From positions 62,001-126,000 of the forward strand of contig NZ_JBNHEP010000099.1 in assembly GCF_050015995.1 (NCBI RefSeq): a stretch of 64,000 bases of DNA. Reading direction: 5' to 3'. A program made the position numbers and the translations under genes. Shown here in pieces: positions 37,322-46,767 of this stretch. Numbering within the stretch: the stretch's first letter is position 1; every line of letters begins with the position of its first letter. The DNA is from Trichodesmium sp050015995 (lineage in GTDB: Bacteria; Cyanobacteriota; Cyanobacteriia; Cyanobacteriales; Microcoleaceae). The notes below the pieces were generated by a model that was given only the letters and a program-made list of their open reading frames with translations, made no database searches and was not told where the DNA came from.

Positions 37322-37714
37322 AATTTACCAATCAGAAGGCATGGCTTCTAACGATTCCTCTTTAACATTTTTTATCTGTTTTTTTGTCTATTGACAGCTA
37401 TTAAGTATTTTTTCATCACCAATCTCAGGGTTAATTTTTCATCTGACTGATAACTGAATCCTTACATGACATACATCAAAAATTAAGTTCTTTAATCACT
37501 CAATTTATCTATAACATTATTTTTTGAAAATGCTATAATTTAGTCTTTTGAGGTTAAAAGTAAGGATAATAGCTATAACTACTACTAAAAGCTAGTAGTA
37601 GTCCATCAGAACTTTTTCTTTGGTCAACTAAGAAGAAACGAAGTAACCGAGATTTATCACATTGGGTAGATCGGCGAATAACTCGGTCTATGGATAAGCG
37701 GGGAACTATCAAAA

Positions 37715-38821
37715 TTATATAGTTTGATTTGTAAGTATACTTCTAGCAATTCTACAATCTTCATGTATTTTAGCTTTCAGTAAATCTAGAGAAGCAAATT
37801 TTTGTTCGGGTCGCAAAAACTCTATTAAATTTACAGTTAAAGTTTGACCATATAAATCTCCAGACCAGTCTAATAAGTGAACTTCTACAGTTGGCTGTAA
37901 ACCATTTAATGTAGGGCGACAACCAACATTCATCACACCTAAGTAGGGGCGATCGCCAGAAAATATTTCTTGGGGTTGCTTCTGTCGAGAAAAATAGACT
38001 TCTACAGCATAAACCCCAAAACGAGGCAAAAATTTTTGTGGTGGTAGCTGAAGATTTGCTGTAGGAAATCCTAATGTTCTACCTAATTGTTGCCCCTGGA
38101 CTACTTGACCAACTAAACTGTAGGGGCGACCTAACAAACGATTTGATTTCTTCAGGTCTCCTTCTTCTAAAGCTTTACGAATTATAGAACTGCTAATACG
38201 TTCTCCATTTTCACAAGTATATAGAGGTACAATTGTTACACCTATATTGTAATTAGCAGCGATCGCCTGTAAATCTTTTGCATCTCCTGATCTCTTGCGT
38301 CCAAAACGGAAATCCCATCCTACACTTACTCTATCTGCTTGTAAGTGTTTTACCAGAATTTCTTCTACAAATTGAATAGGAGTTAAATCTGCCAATTCTT
38401 GATTAAATGGCAATAATACCACTTGTTCAACTCCAATTTGTTGGAAAAGAGCTAATTTTTCTGCTATTGGAGCCAACAATTTTTTTGGTTTTCCACTAAA
38501 AAACTCTTGGGGATGAGGATTAAAAGTAACAACCGTGGAATAAATTTTTTGCCCTTGCTCATCATCATTATTACCCAATTCACTTTGGCAATGCCATGAT
38601 GAGAGTTTTAACTCTGGATGAAACAATTGCAGCTTTTTGCCTTCATCTACTTCTGTAGCTGTCGCCAATTCAGATGGACAGACATAAAGTAACTTTGATC
38701 TGCCCTTTAAGTTTAAAATCGGTTCAATTACTTGCCAGTGTCCTCGATGTAAACCATCAAAGTTTCCCAAGGCAACTGTAGTTGGAGTTAGAGCCGTAGC
38801 TAAAGAAGAAGTTATCCACAC
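37715..38821 (-). CDS. ribF: Bifunctional riboflavin kinase / FAD synthetase, with an extra segment
   Basis: 368 residues from a GTG start. The FMN adenylyltransferase domain shows ALGNFDGLHRGHWQVI (about 17-32), TFNPHPQEFF (99-108), VGWDFRFGRKRSGD (about 168-181) and SSSIIRKALEEGDL; the riboflavin kinase domain shows GRTLGFPTANLQLP (about 243-256) and GVMNVGCRPTLNG. Between the HxGH motif and TFxPHP there are about 70 residues, roughly 40 more than usual (KLLYVCPSELATATEVDEGK, GNNDDEQG); this insert is hydrophilic and in frame. The enzyme makes FMN and FAD from riboflavin. Confidence 0.92.
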   Translation of the reverse strand: MWITSSLATALTPTTVALGNFDGLHRGHWQVIEPILNLKGRSKLLYVCPSELATATEVDEGKKLQLFHPELKLSSWHCQSELGNNDDEQGQKIYSTVVTFNPHPQEFFSGKPKKLLAPIAEKLALFQQIGVEQVVLLPFNQELADLTPIQFVEEILVKHLQADRVSVGWDFRFGRKRSGDAKDLQAIAANYNIGVTIVPLYTCENGERISSSIIRKALEEGDLKKSNRLLGRPYSLVGQVVQGQQLGRTLGFPTANLQLPPQKFLPRFGVYAVEVYFSRQKQPQEIFSGDRPYLGVMNVGCRPTLNGLQPTVEVHLLDWSGDLYGQTLTVNLIEFLRPEQKFASLDLLKAKIHEDCRIARSILTNQTI

Positions 38822-38909
38822 ACCTTATATTTTCATTTATTTAATCATCTTTTACCACATTTAGTTTTTTTTGTCTAATTTTTTTGTTAGTTTACTAACA
38901 AAATTCAAA

Positions 38910-39824
38910 TTAAGCAGAAATTTTAACTTCTTTTACAGTATTTACTTCTGAATTATTTTTTTGACCATTGCCAGGAGGAATTAATTGAATTGATAGACCT
39001 TCTCTTGCCATCAAACTATTAGGAAATTTTTCAGCTACTTGCTCTCCCACCTTATCTAAAAATTCATCATTGTGCAGGGGGTCATGGTGAAAAATCACCA
39101 ATTTTTTGACTTGAGCTGCTTTAGCAATTTTTACAGCCTCCTGCCAAGTAGAATGGCCCCAGCCTATTTTACTAGATTTTTCCGAGTAATATTCTTCATC
39201 TGTATAGGTTGCGTCGTAGATTAACACATCTGCTTGACGAGCCAAAAATAAAACATTTTCATCAAGACGATCGGGAAAATGTTCTGTGTCTGAAACATAA
39301 GCTGCAGAATATCCTTGCCAGTTGACACGATATCCTACTGCTTCTCCTGGATGGTTAAGCAAAGCATTTTCGATAAGTACATCATCAATTTTAATTGACT
39401 TACCTATTTCCAGATCGAAAAATTTGAGTTCAGCACCCATAATTTGCAGAGGTACCGGAAAATTAGGGTTGAGCATCTGGTCATTAAGTCTTTGTTGAAT
39501 AGTAGCTCCATTAGGAGCAACTGGCCCATATATACGGAAACGATTACTTTTAACAAAGGCAGGTGCAAAAAAGGGAAAACCTTGAATGTGGTCCCAGTGG
39601 GAGTGAGTGAATAACATATGGGCATCTATTGGCATTTGAGACAGAAGGGATTGACCCAAAACTCGTAGGCCAGTACCACCATCAAAGATGAAGCGATGTC
39701 CACCAACTCGCATTTCTAAACAAGGTGTGTTGCCTCCATATCTGACTGTTTCTGTGCCTGGGCAAGCAATACTGCCTCTTACGCCCCAAAATTGAATTGT
39801 GAATTGATTTTGTTTAACCGACAT
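38910..39824 (-). CDS. Metallo-beta-lactamase-fold hydrolase (RNase Z / cyclic phosphodiesterase-like)
   Basis: 304 residues. The zinc-binding HSHWDHIQGF motif (H74-x-H76-x-D78-H79) is complete, with FDGGTGLRVLG before it, YVSDTEHFPD (metal Asp) in the middle and KKLVIFHHDPLHNDEF toward the end. The N-terminus QFTIQFWGVRGSIACPGTET is typical of a subfamily widespread in cyanobacteria and delta-proteobacteria, sometimes fused to response regulators. Substrate unknown. It is 88 bases upstream of ribF on the same strand. Confidence 0.85.
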   Translation of the reverse strand: MSVKQNQFTIQFWGVRGSIACPGTETVRYGGNTPCLEMRVGGHRFIFDGGTGLRVLGQSLLSQMPIDAHMLFTHSHWDHIQGFPFFAPAFVKSNRFRIYGPVAPNGATIQQRLNDQMLNPNFPVPLQIMGAELKFFDLEIGKSIKIDDVLIENALLNHPGEAVGYRVNWQGYSAAYVSDTEHFPDRLDENVLFLARQADVLIYDATYTDEEYYSEKSSKIGWGHSTWQEAVKIAKAAQVKKLVIFHHDPLHNDEFLDKVGEQVAEKFPNSLMAREGLSIQLIPPGNGQKNNSEVNTVKEVKISA

Positions 39825-39965
39825 GAGTTTTATCGCAGAATTTCTTCAGTGAGTCCATCAAGGAGATTTTATTGATGAGTCAAGTTTTTGCCACTAAATG
39901 GCTTAGCCTTAAGAATAAATATGTATACTTAAATAGTATTTTAACTGTTATCTTCCTTGACATAC

Positions 39966-39998
39966 TCCCGACATCAAATCACAGATTATGATGCGGGA
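39966..39998. repeat. Hairpin downstream of the tnpB remnant
   Basis: TCCCGACATCAAATC...TTATGATGCGGGA pairs TCCCG-CATCA on both sides with one bulge. Its position beyond the 3' end of the leftward tnpB remnant fits a transposon right end or guide-RNA end (inference). Confidence 0.5.
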
Positions 39999-40111
39999 TT
40001 CTTATCATTGATAATTCTACGCTCATAAAGACAACTTAGATTAGCAATATTGCTATCACGTGCTCCAGAGGTCTGACTCTCCCCTAGCTTTCAGGTTTAC
40101 CCCAGTTTCCG

Positions 40112-40336
40112 TTAGCGCAGCTCCTCTGCAAGAGGCAGTTCTGCAGGAAAGGAGGCGTACCCCTCGGTACTTTTGACTATTACTCCTAGCATTTCTAATC
40201 CCTTTGCTAGAATCTTCCTGGCTGCCTTGTGGTCACGGTCTGGAATATACTTGCAATGCGGAAATTTGTGAGTTCTTACTGAGAGTGATTTTTTGACAGT
40301 TTGAGGACAATTTGAACACTTGCTAGTTGTGAACAA
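40112..40336 (-). pseudogene. TnpB, C-terminal fragment
   Basis: 74 residues: TSKCSNCPQTVKKSLSVRTH, KFPHCKYIPDRDHKAARKIL, AKGLEMLG. The zinc ribbon has lost its third cysteine-flanking pattern (CxxC then F-P-H-C instead of CxxC) and the RuvC-III Asp-x-N is changed to D-x-K. Everything upstream is gone. This is a relic of a second, different TnpB family from those at 19841 and 35533. Confidence 0.8.
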
Positions 40337-40449
40337 AGCTTTTGCAAGTCATTGCGCAAGAGGTTTTTATTATCCATCCAATAACGCAAACAACTGTTTC
40401 TGATGAACTGACCTGTAACAATCATTTCATCTAAGACTTTGTAATAGAG

Positions 40450-40580
40450 TTGTCGCTAAATAGAGGGAAAAAATCACTCAAACCTAGACAGAGCAATAAT
40501 TCTGGGTACTTTTATTTGCTAATAGTTATAATCCTTACAGGACAAGGCTTTCGGGAATTTTTAAGCTTATAAAGCGACAA
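40450..40580. mobile_element. MITE-like family G, copy 2
   Basis: TTGTCGCTAAATAGAGGGAA ... CTTATAAAGCGACAA, same size and ends as 33267-33397, followed in both cases by GTCTA(A/T)TG. Confidence 0.65.
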
Positions 40581-40828
40581 GTCTAATGATTTTGACTGCC
40601 TTTTGGTTTAGCCTCAATTACTAGCAATTTATGATTAACTCCTTAGTTAGATTTATATGGGGGTAAACTATTAATATTTGTACATCATTGTAGCATTGAA
40701 CCACAATAATATACTCATTATTCATCCAGGCACGCCTATCAAAGATTATAGTGTTGGCCTTCTGATGATTTCAGGTAATTTACTATCATTGAGGCACTAA
40801 TTTCACTCACTTTGTTTTGATTAGGTAT

Positions 40829-41305
40829 GTTCAATAATTAATAATTAACAATTAATAATTAATAATTACCTCTTCTTATAACAGATAGGATTTGCGCTCA
40901 AGGAATTTTTTTTCTTGTCTTGGTCGATTGTATATGGCGCACTTCAGAGCGGTTCTACATTGAGAGTGAAACCTCGCCATCCCATCCTAGTGCCGTGTCA
41001 AGACTAAAATTGTGGGTGTTTGAGCGAGCAACCTAGAAGACCTATCCCTCAACCCTTCTCCTGTGAGCATAGAGGACTGCTCCCCGTTCCCTTGCAGGGA
41101 AGGGGGTTGGGGGGTTAGGTTTTTTAACCCACATTTTCAAGCTTGACACGCCACTAGGTCATGCTCCGCGATTCAAGTCGCTCCGCTTTAATGCGCGTTA
41201 TGCGGGGTGCTAAACTACCGCTCTCTTGGTCGATTGGATATGGCTAGGTTTCCTCAGGATCTCTCGAGCGCTTTTTCTCCATGAATGGAGAGGCTTTATA
41301 CCTGA
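40829..41305. repeat. Interspersed repeat block interrupted by a MITE
   Basis: The same block as 8070-8405: it begins TTAATAATTAACAATTAATA, has CAAGGAATTTTTTTTCTTGT, TTGGTCGATTG-ATATGGCG and CTCGCCATCCCATCCTAG, and ends ATGAATGGAGAGGCTTTATA. It is interrupted at 40991-41153 by MITE family A. Confidence 0.7.
40991..41153. mobile_element. MITE family A, short copy (163 bp), target duplication CTAG
   Basis: Ends TGCCGTGTCAAGACTAAAAT and (reverse complement) TGGCGTGTCAAGCTTGAAAA, flanked by CTAG at 40987-40990 and 41154-41157. The uninterrupted locus CCATCCTAGGTCATGCTCCG occurs at 8341-8360 in another copy of the host repeat, so this is an insertion with a documented empty site. Confidence 0.9.
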
Positions 41306-41550
41306 ATTTTTCAGTAATAGTATCAGCTTGGGAATATTGAAAAGGCCACATTTTGGGATAGTGTTTATGGTTCTAGTTTACCCCTTGCAAGAATAAGATT
41401 AGCAAGTATTTTGGTGAGAATTAGGTTAGTTTGGCAATGGTGGAATCTCAGGTTATTTCTAGCAGTTGACCTTGTTTTTGACTCAATTTTAATCAAGCCT
41501 CTGACTGTTTCAATTTAGTTTGACCCTCAACTAGAATTATTAATTGTTTC

Positions 41551-41760
41551 TAGTGGTTTGTTTCATTAGTTCTGAAGGGTTGTAATTTGTCACAACAACT
41601 TATTATTTATAATTTAATAATTTGCTTACCCATCAAAATTAATGAAAAGGACTACTAGTGGTTTGTTTCATTAGTTCTGAAGGGTTGTAATTTGTCACAA
41701 CAACTTATTATTTATAATTTAATAATTTGCTTACCCATCAAAATTAATGAAAAGGACTAC
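41551..41760. repeat. Perfect 105-bp tandem duplication
   Basis: 41551-41655 (from TAGTGGTTTGTTTCATTAGT to AATGAAAAGGACTAC) is repeated without visible difference at 41656-41760. The junctions carry TACTAGT. It is non-coding and must be recent. A solo family A-like end GGTGTCTAGACTAAAATGAT follows at 41766. Confidence 0.9.
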
Positions 41761-42320
41761 TAGTACGGTGTCTAGACTAAAATGATGAGTCAATAATTTA
41801 ATAATGTTTATTTCACAAGTTTATTAGCAATTGCCTTTTAATATTTTTGGTTAATCTAAAGCTCCTGGAATTGATATTACCTTCACAAAGTATAGCAACC
41901 TTAAATGATTTTAAGATTTACGCAAGGACACTATATTTATAAGTATTTAGCAATAAAAATGAAGGAGGGAGCAGATTTGTTGTGGATAGCTAAGGCGATC
42001 TTATTTGCTTTCCCCAATAGTTTTAATTCTAGCTCAGTATCTCAATTTGCGGTTTTCATTAATATAGACCACAATCAGAAGATATGTAACTTTTTAAAGT
42101 TTACCCATATTTATATTGTTTCTGTTAGCCAAATTAAATATTGCCTATAACTAATTAGGTTGTGGTGTACAATTAGTAATATTTTCAGAAAAAGTCAAGC
42201 AGGCTGGTAATTACTATTCCTTGAAAAGGAGGAAATTATAACATAAAAATGTTCCCTAATTTCTACCTGAATCACGAGTGAGCATCAAATGACTACAAGT
42301 AATTATAGTTTTCTAACAAA
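41761..42320. other. Non-coding
   Basis: An 81-codon frame at 41905-42150 starts inside a degenerate GATTTACGCAAGGACACTATA repeat end (family C-like) and has no recognisable features. Nothing else seen. Confidence 0.4.
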
Positions 42321-43976
42321 TTACCAAGTCACCCGATCGCTTAATTTGTCTAACATTTTAGGTCCAATTCCAGATACTCGATCTAGGTCTGCTAAAGATG
42401 TAAAGGGTTTATTTTTTCGAGCTTTAATAATTCGCTCTGCTAATTTAGGTCCGACGCCAGGCAATGTTTCTAATTCTTCAGCACTAGAAGTATTTAGATT
42501 AATTTTCTTGTTAGTATCTATTACCGAAGTTTCAGTTTCTGTTAATCGATCACCACATTCTTGTTTTTGTATCTCAACTTTTTTCATCAACCAGGATGGT
42601 ATACCCATAGTTGCTGTTTGATAAAGTCTTTGAAATTCACGGTCAAAATGAGCTGCTACTGTGGAATTTTCTATTACTAATAAAGTTTCATCATTGTTCT
42701 GATTAGCTGCTTCAGTCCAATTATGAGAACCAGTAATTACAATGGAATTATCAATAATTCCAAATTTGTGATGGAGGCGATCGCCAGGAGGTAAGTTAGG
42801 TACGCCTACTGTAGATATTGGTTTTTGCCAAGTACGATTATCAGTTTCATATTTACATTTATTTGCTAGGGCAATTCCCATCATATCTAATCCTTCACTA
42901 TAGTAACGATAAGCAAAACTAGGGTCAATTAAACCTTGGATTAAGACTCCTTGTAGGGATTTATTTTCTAGGGTATTAACTAATGGTTGTGATGAAAATA
43001 CAAATAGGGATAAATTAATAGATGTTTGTGCTTTTTCTAATGTTTGATTAATTAAACCATTGACACTTTTTTGCCAAGATTGACTATTAGAAATAGGAGA
43101 AAATTTTACTGCAACTTTTGTATCGCCAACCAATACTTGCTTCACAGATCTAAATGGTTTTTTTACGCCAAATTTACTATCTGGTTTACCTCCAGGACCA
43201 TCTCCCCATAAGATATTAAATTCTTCTGTGAATAGTTCAGCTAATTCAAAACTTTCTATTTTTAAAAGATTATTAGCATTTCCTCGACTCAGGGGTTCTG
43301 AAAAATCCCCATGAATACCACTGGTAGTAAAATTAGCCGACGTAACAATAATAGTTTGACCATCCACAACTAGAAATTTGTGGTGCATCAGACCACTACC
43401 CTTAGAACCATCAGCAGTATCATCAATCAAGGGAACTCCTGCATTACTTAAAATTATTAGAGCATCTCTACGATTAATTTCATCTTGACTAATATCACCA
43501 TCCATGTTAATGTCAGCCATCTGAATAAATTCATTGTAGCGATTGCGCTCTCGTTCAGACATTTGAGCGACCTCAGATGGACTAAAACTTCTCCAGGGAC
43601 GATTGTAGGTATTTTCAATAATAACTCGCACTTTCACCCCAGCTTGATACCGTTCGGCCAAAGCTTGAGCAATGGCTGGTAAACGTAACTCTTGAACCGC
43701 CACATCTACACTAGAAGTAGCATCAGCAATAGTATTAACAATTATTTCTTCGAGATTTTCTCCCAGTCGGGTTTGCTGACGTAGGGGTTCAGTATATCTT
43801 GAAGCTTGGGATTGATTAAAGTAAGATTTAATTAAGGGGTCTTGTGGCAATGGGGATACAGGAGGAACCAACTGCTGAGGTTGATTCAGACAAGCAGTTA
43901 GGCTAAAAGCCAATAGTAAAACATAGCCAAAGCACTGTTGAATAGAAGAAAATGGTACTGATATTAGCAAAGTCAA
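42321..43976 (-). CDS. Secreted lipoprotein with two phospholipase-D motifs, an EF-hand-like loop and a ComEA-type HhH domain
   Basis: 551 residues from a TTG start (no ATG precedes the signal). A lipobox LTAC (Cys29) ends a hydrophobic signal. The first PLD half carries VDVAVQELRLPAIAQAL and HHKFLVVDGQTIIVTSANFT (about 198-217); the second HHKFGIIDNSIVITGSHNWT (about 401-420) with NNDETLLVIEN. A calcium-loop-like insert DINMDGDISQDE lies at about 154-165. The last 65 residues, INLNTSSAEELETLPGVGPK to the end, are a double helix-hairpin-helix of the ComEA type, which binds DNA. Together this suggests an outer-surface nuclease acting on DNA. Monocistronic. Confidence 0.85.
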   Translation of the reverse strand: MTLLISVPFSSIQQCFGYVLLLAFSLTACLNQPQQLVPPVSPLPQDPLIKSYFNQSQASRYTEPLRQQTRLGENLEEIIVNTIADATSSVDVAVQELRLPAIAQALAERYQAGVKVRVIIENTYNRPWRSFSPSEVAQMSERERNRYNEFIQMADINMDGDISQDEINRRDALIILSNAGVPLIDDTADGSKGSGLMHHKFLVVDGQTIIVTSANFTTSGIHGDFSEPLSRGNANNLLKIESFELAELFTEEFNILWGDGPGGKPDSKFGVKKPFRSVKQVLVGDTKVAVKFSPISNSQSWQKSVNGLINQTLEKAQTSINLSLFVFSSQPLVNTLENKSLQGVLIQGLIDPSFAYRYYSEGLDMMGIALANKCKYETDNRTWQKPISTVGVPNLPPGDRLHHKFGIIDNSIVITGSHNWTEAANQNNDETLLVIENSTVAAHFDREFQRLYQTATMGIPSWLMKKVEIQKQECGDRLTETETSVIDTNKKINLNTSSAEELETLPGVGPKLAERIIKARKNKPFTSLADLDRVSGIGPKMLDKLSDRVTW

Positions 43977-44407
43977 TAACCTATTACTTCATCTAAAAAA
44001 AATTGCTCTAAAACGTAAACGCAAGAGCAATTTAATTATAGTACCCACCAGAGCGGTTAGAACATTCTCGCACTTCTCAAATTTATTCGTGCTGCTTTCT
44101 TTAACTTCTAACTTCTAACTTCTAACTTCTGACTTAAATTATATAGGCTTCCTGACAAAGTATGATCTATAGTAAGCTACGGTGTGGGCTGTAGGTTAAA
44201 TATTTCTCAATGTTAATTCTACCGAAATTTGAGCAAGTAATGAATTTTTAGGATTGTGCCATAATAGCCGATAATTTAAAGTTATAGTTAACTTAAATTT
44301 TGCTTTCTGTAGAGATGTTTTCTGTATTGTCCATTTGCTATGCTATTGAGAAGTAAGAATGATAGCCAAAACTGAGAGAACCTAGTGAGAACTAACTTTG
44401 CTGTTTT
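43977..44407. other. Non-coding
   Basis: Holds a CTTCTAACTTCTAACTTCTA short tandem run (44102-44135) and sequence GGTTAGAACATTCTCGCACTTCTCAAATTT at 44057 that recurs at about 57968-57998. Nothing else seen. Confidence 0.4.
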
Positions 44408-44806
44408 ATGCCGAAAAGAAAAAGGACTTTTCCGTGTGGCCATAAAGGATATGGGAGAAAATGCCATCGCTGTGAACAAGAGCAAATGGTACAGCAAAGA
44501 GTTGACGAACAAATAGCGGAAAAACGAGAGAAAAAGTTAGAGTGGGAAGCTTCCTTCGATGGTGATTTGATAGACTTGAAGGGTCTACCAGACTATGTAG
44601 TAGTTAAAGCTAGAACAATTATTTCTGGATTAAATAATCATCAAAGCTATCGGGAATTTGGAGGTAAACGACTCCGCCACAATCGTTTTATTGTGAGTAT
44701 ACCTGTTACCCGAAACTATAGAATGATTTGTCAAGATTATGGGAGTTTTGTTGTACCACAGAAGGTGATGTCCCATGAAGATTATAATGTTTGTAAACCT
44801 AAGTAG
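44408..44806 (+). CDS. Zinc-motif protein with a RelE-like C-terminal half (DUF7682-type)
   Basis: 132 residues. The start MPKRKRTFPCGHKGYGRKCH-RCEQEQ has a CGH...CxxC zinc-binding pattern. A charged helix (about 35-50) follows, and then LIDLKGLPDYVVVKARTIIS...GGKRLRHNRFIVSIPVTRNY-RMIC. The C-terminal part resembles the RelE/ParE toxin fold (helix-helix then RxxxxSIPVTRxYR) without an obvious antitoxin gene beside it. I recall the family as common in cyanobacteria; function unknown. Confidence 0.65.
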   Translation: MPKRKRTFPCGHKGYGRKCHRCEQEQMVQQRVDEQIAEKREKKLEWEASFDGDLIDLKGLPDYVVVKARTIISGLNNHQSYREFGGKRLRHNRFIVSIPVTRNYRMICQDYGSFVVPQKVMSHEDYNVCKPK

Positions 44807-45585
44807 TTGGTGCCACTACGGGGTAGTAAAAAGGTAAAAGTATTGATTAATAAGGCTCCGAGTATTTTGTAACTAGTGGATTATTTCCAAAGTTCTACAT
44901 TAGTAATTGTTTGGAATTGAAAAGTCAAAGGTTCAGCACCATTACAAAATTGTTTATCTATCCTAATTTGATGTGAGCCATACAGTATAATAAATTCATT
45001 CTGATAAAATGTGTAATTAATTTTGTCTACCTGCTTAGAAGTATCAGAGAATATTTGAGAAGTTTAAAAGTATATATAGCATTTACATTTATTGAGCAAT
45101 TCAACCATCAGATATAATAGGGAAGAATGGAAAGTAATCAGAGAATTTTTATTGTAGATAAAAATGAAAATATACTTTCAAAACTTATATGGAAACCCTA
45201 TATATTGCAAATTTTCAAGTTGACATAAATAATTAAATAAAAATTAGTAATTTGGGCAATTATTAAGCTAAAATAAATCTCCATAAAAAACGATAAAATT
45301 ATGGAATAAGACCTACTCATTCAGAATAGGTAAAGTCGGAGTAATTCAGTTTTATCTGAACCAAAATTCAAAAATTGATCTAGAGTTATTGCCTGACTAA
45401 AATTTAATTTTTGGAGATATTTAAAACCAAATAAGTATAGCGCTACGCAAATAGGTTAGGACATTTATAAATCCTCAAATCCTTTGATAGTCTCCTGTTC
45501 CCTGTTCCCTGTTCCCTATTCCCTAGCGCGTAGCGCTATAACTATAATTTCGACAAAATTAGCATAAGAAAACAAACCGACAAAA
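44807..45585. other. Non-coding
   Basis: AT-rich. The last 100 bases have a CTGTTCCCTGTTCCCTGTTC run (45493-45520) and the near-palindromic TAGCGCGTAGCGCTATAACT (45523-45542). No gene seen. Confidence 0.35.
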
Positions 45586-46767
45586 ATGATGCAAATTTAT
45601 CTAGACTATAGTGCCACAACACCAACAAGACCAGAAGCGATCGCTTTTATGCAGCAAGTTTTTACCCAACAATGGGGTAATCCATCTAGCTTACATACAT
45701 GGGGCCAAAGGTCGGCAACATTAGTGGAAAGGGCAAGAATAAAAGTAGCAAATCTTCTTAATACAGTCCCAGAATCAATTATTTTTACTTCTGGGGGAAC
45801 AGAAGCTGATAATATGGCAATAATGGGTGTAGCACGTTGCTATGGAAAACCCCAACATATAATTATCTCTAGTGTAGAACATTCTGCTATTTCAGAACCA
45901 GCAAAAATGCTAGAAAACTGGGGTTGGCAAGTGACAAGATTACCTGTGGATAGACAAGGAAGGGTAAATCCTCAACAACTACAAGCTGCATTACAACCGA
46001 ATACAGTTTTAGTTTCAATAATTTATGGCCAAAGTGAAGTTGGCACTCTCCAATCTATTGCAGAATTAGGTAATATTTGTCGTTCTCATGGGGTTTTGTT
46101 TCATACTGATGCAGTTCAGGTGGTTGGGCGTTTACCAGTAGATGTACAAAAACTGCCAGTAGATTTGTTGTCTTTATCTAGTCATAAGATTTATGGTCCT
46201 CAAGGTGCAGGGGCACTTTATATACGAGAGGGTGTGGAGTTAGTCCCTTTATTGGGTGGTGGAGGCCAAGAGATGAAGTTACGTTCTGGTACTCAAGCAG
46301 TAGCAGCGATCGCTGGTTTTGGTTTAGCGGCAGAATTAGCTAATGAAGAGATAGCTACAGAAACATCAAGGTTGATTAGGTTACGCGATCGCTTATTTGC
46401 AGAGATGGCAGATAGCCCTTATGTAATTTGTACTGGCGATCGATTACATAGATTACCTCATCATGTTAGTTTTTGTATTGTGCCTCCGGAAGGTGAAACA
46501 GGTGATAAGGTTACTGGTAAAACTCTAGTGCGACAATTGAACTTAGCTGGAATTGGTATTAGTGCTGGTTCAGCTTGTCATAGTGGTAAAATAGCTCCGA
46601 GTCCGATATTATTGGCAATGGGATATACTGAAGATGTGGCTATTAGGGGTATTCGTTTAACATTGGGACGAGAAACAACGGAAGCTGATATTGATTGGAC
46701 GGCGATGGTACTGAAGCAAATTTTAGCAAGACTGATGCCTCAGAGATTAGCCGTTTCTAATTGCTAA
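45586..46767 (+). CDS. Cysteine desulfurase (NifS/IscS class)
   Basis: 393 residues. PLP and catalytic features are intact: LDYSATTPTRPEA (N-terminus), FTSGGTEADNMAI, SSVEHSAI (His), HTDAVQVVGRLPVDV, LSSHKIYGPQGAGALY (PLP lysine) and GISAGSACHSGKIAPSPILLAMG (mobile-loop catalytic Cys). It releases sulfur from cysteine for Fe-S clusters and thio-cofactors. No iscU, sufA or nif gene is adjacent; the Rrf2 regulator at 31637 is far away. Either of two consecutive ATGs may be the start. Confidence 0.92.
   Translation: MMQIYLDYSATTPTRPEAIAFMQQVFTQQWGNPSSLHTWGQRSATLVERARIKVANLLNTVPESIIFTSGGTEADNMAIMGVARCYGKPQHIIISSVEHSAISEPAKMLENWGWQVTRLPVDRQGRVNPQQLQAALQPNTVLVSIIYGQSEVGTLQSIAELGNICRSHGVLFHTDAVQVVGRLPVDVQKLPVDLLSLSSHKIYGPQGAGALYIREGVELVPLLGGGGQEMKLRSGTQAVAAIAGFGLAAELANEEIATETSRLIRLRDRLFAEMADSPYVICTGDRLHRLPHHVSFCIVPPEGETGDKVTGKTLVRQLNLAGIGISAGSACHSGKIAPSPILLAMGYTEDVAIRGIRLTLGRETTEADIDWTAMVLKQILARLMPQRLAVSNC

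Noticed and set aside
37600..37722. Forward frame KKKRSNRDLSHWVDRRITRS before the end of ribF
   Set aside because: Looks like the end of a basic protein but has no start and no family that I can name; too short to call.
41905..42150. 81-codon forward frame
   Set aside because: It begins in a degenerate repeat end, has no recognisable motif and no ribosome binding site.
44408..44806. Calling the zinc-motif protein a RelE/ParE toxin
   Set aside because: The C-terminal pattern is suggestive, but the N-terminal zinc motif is atypical and no antitoxin gene is adjacent.
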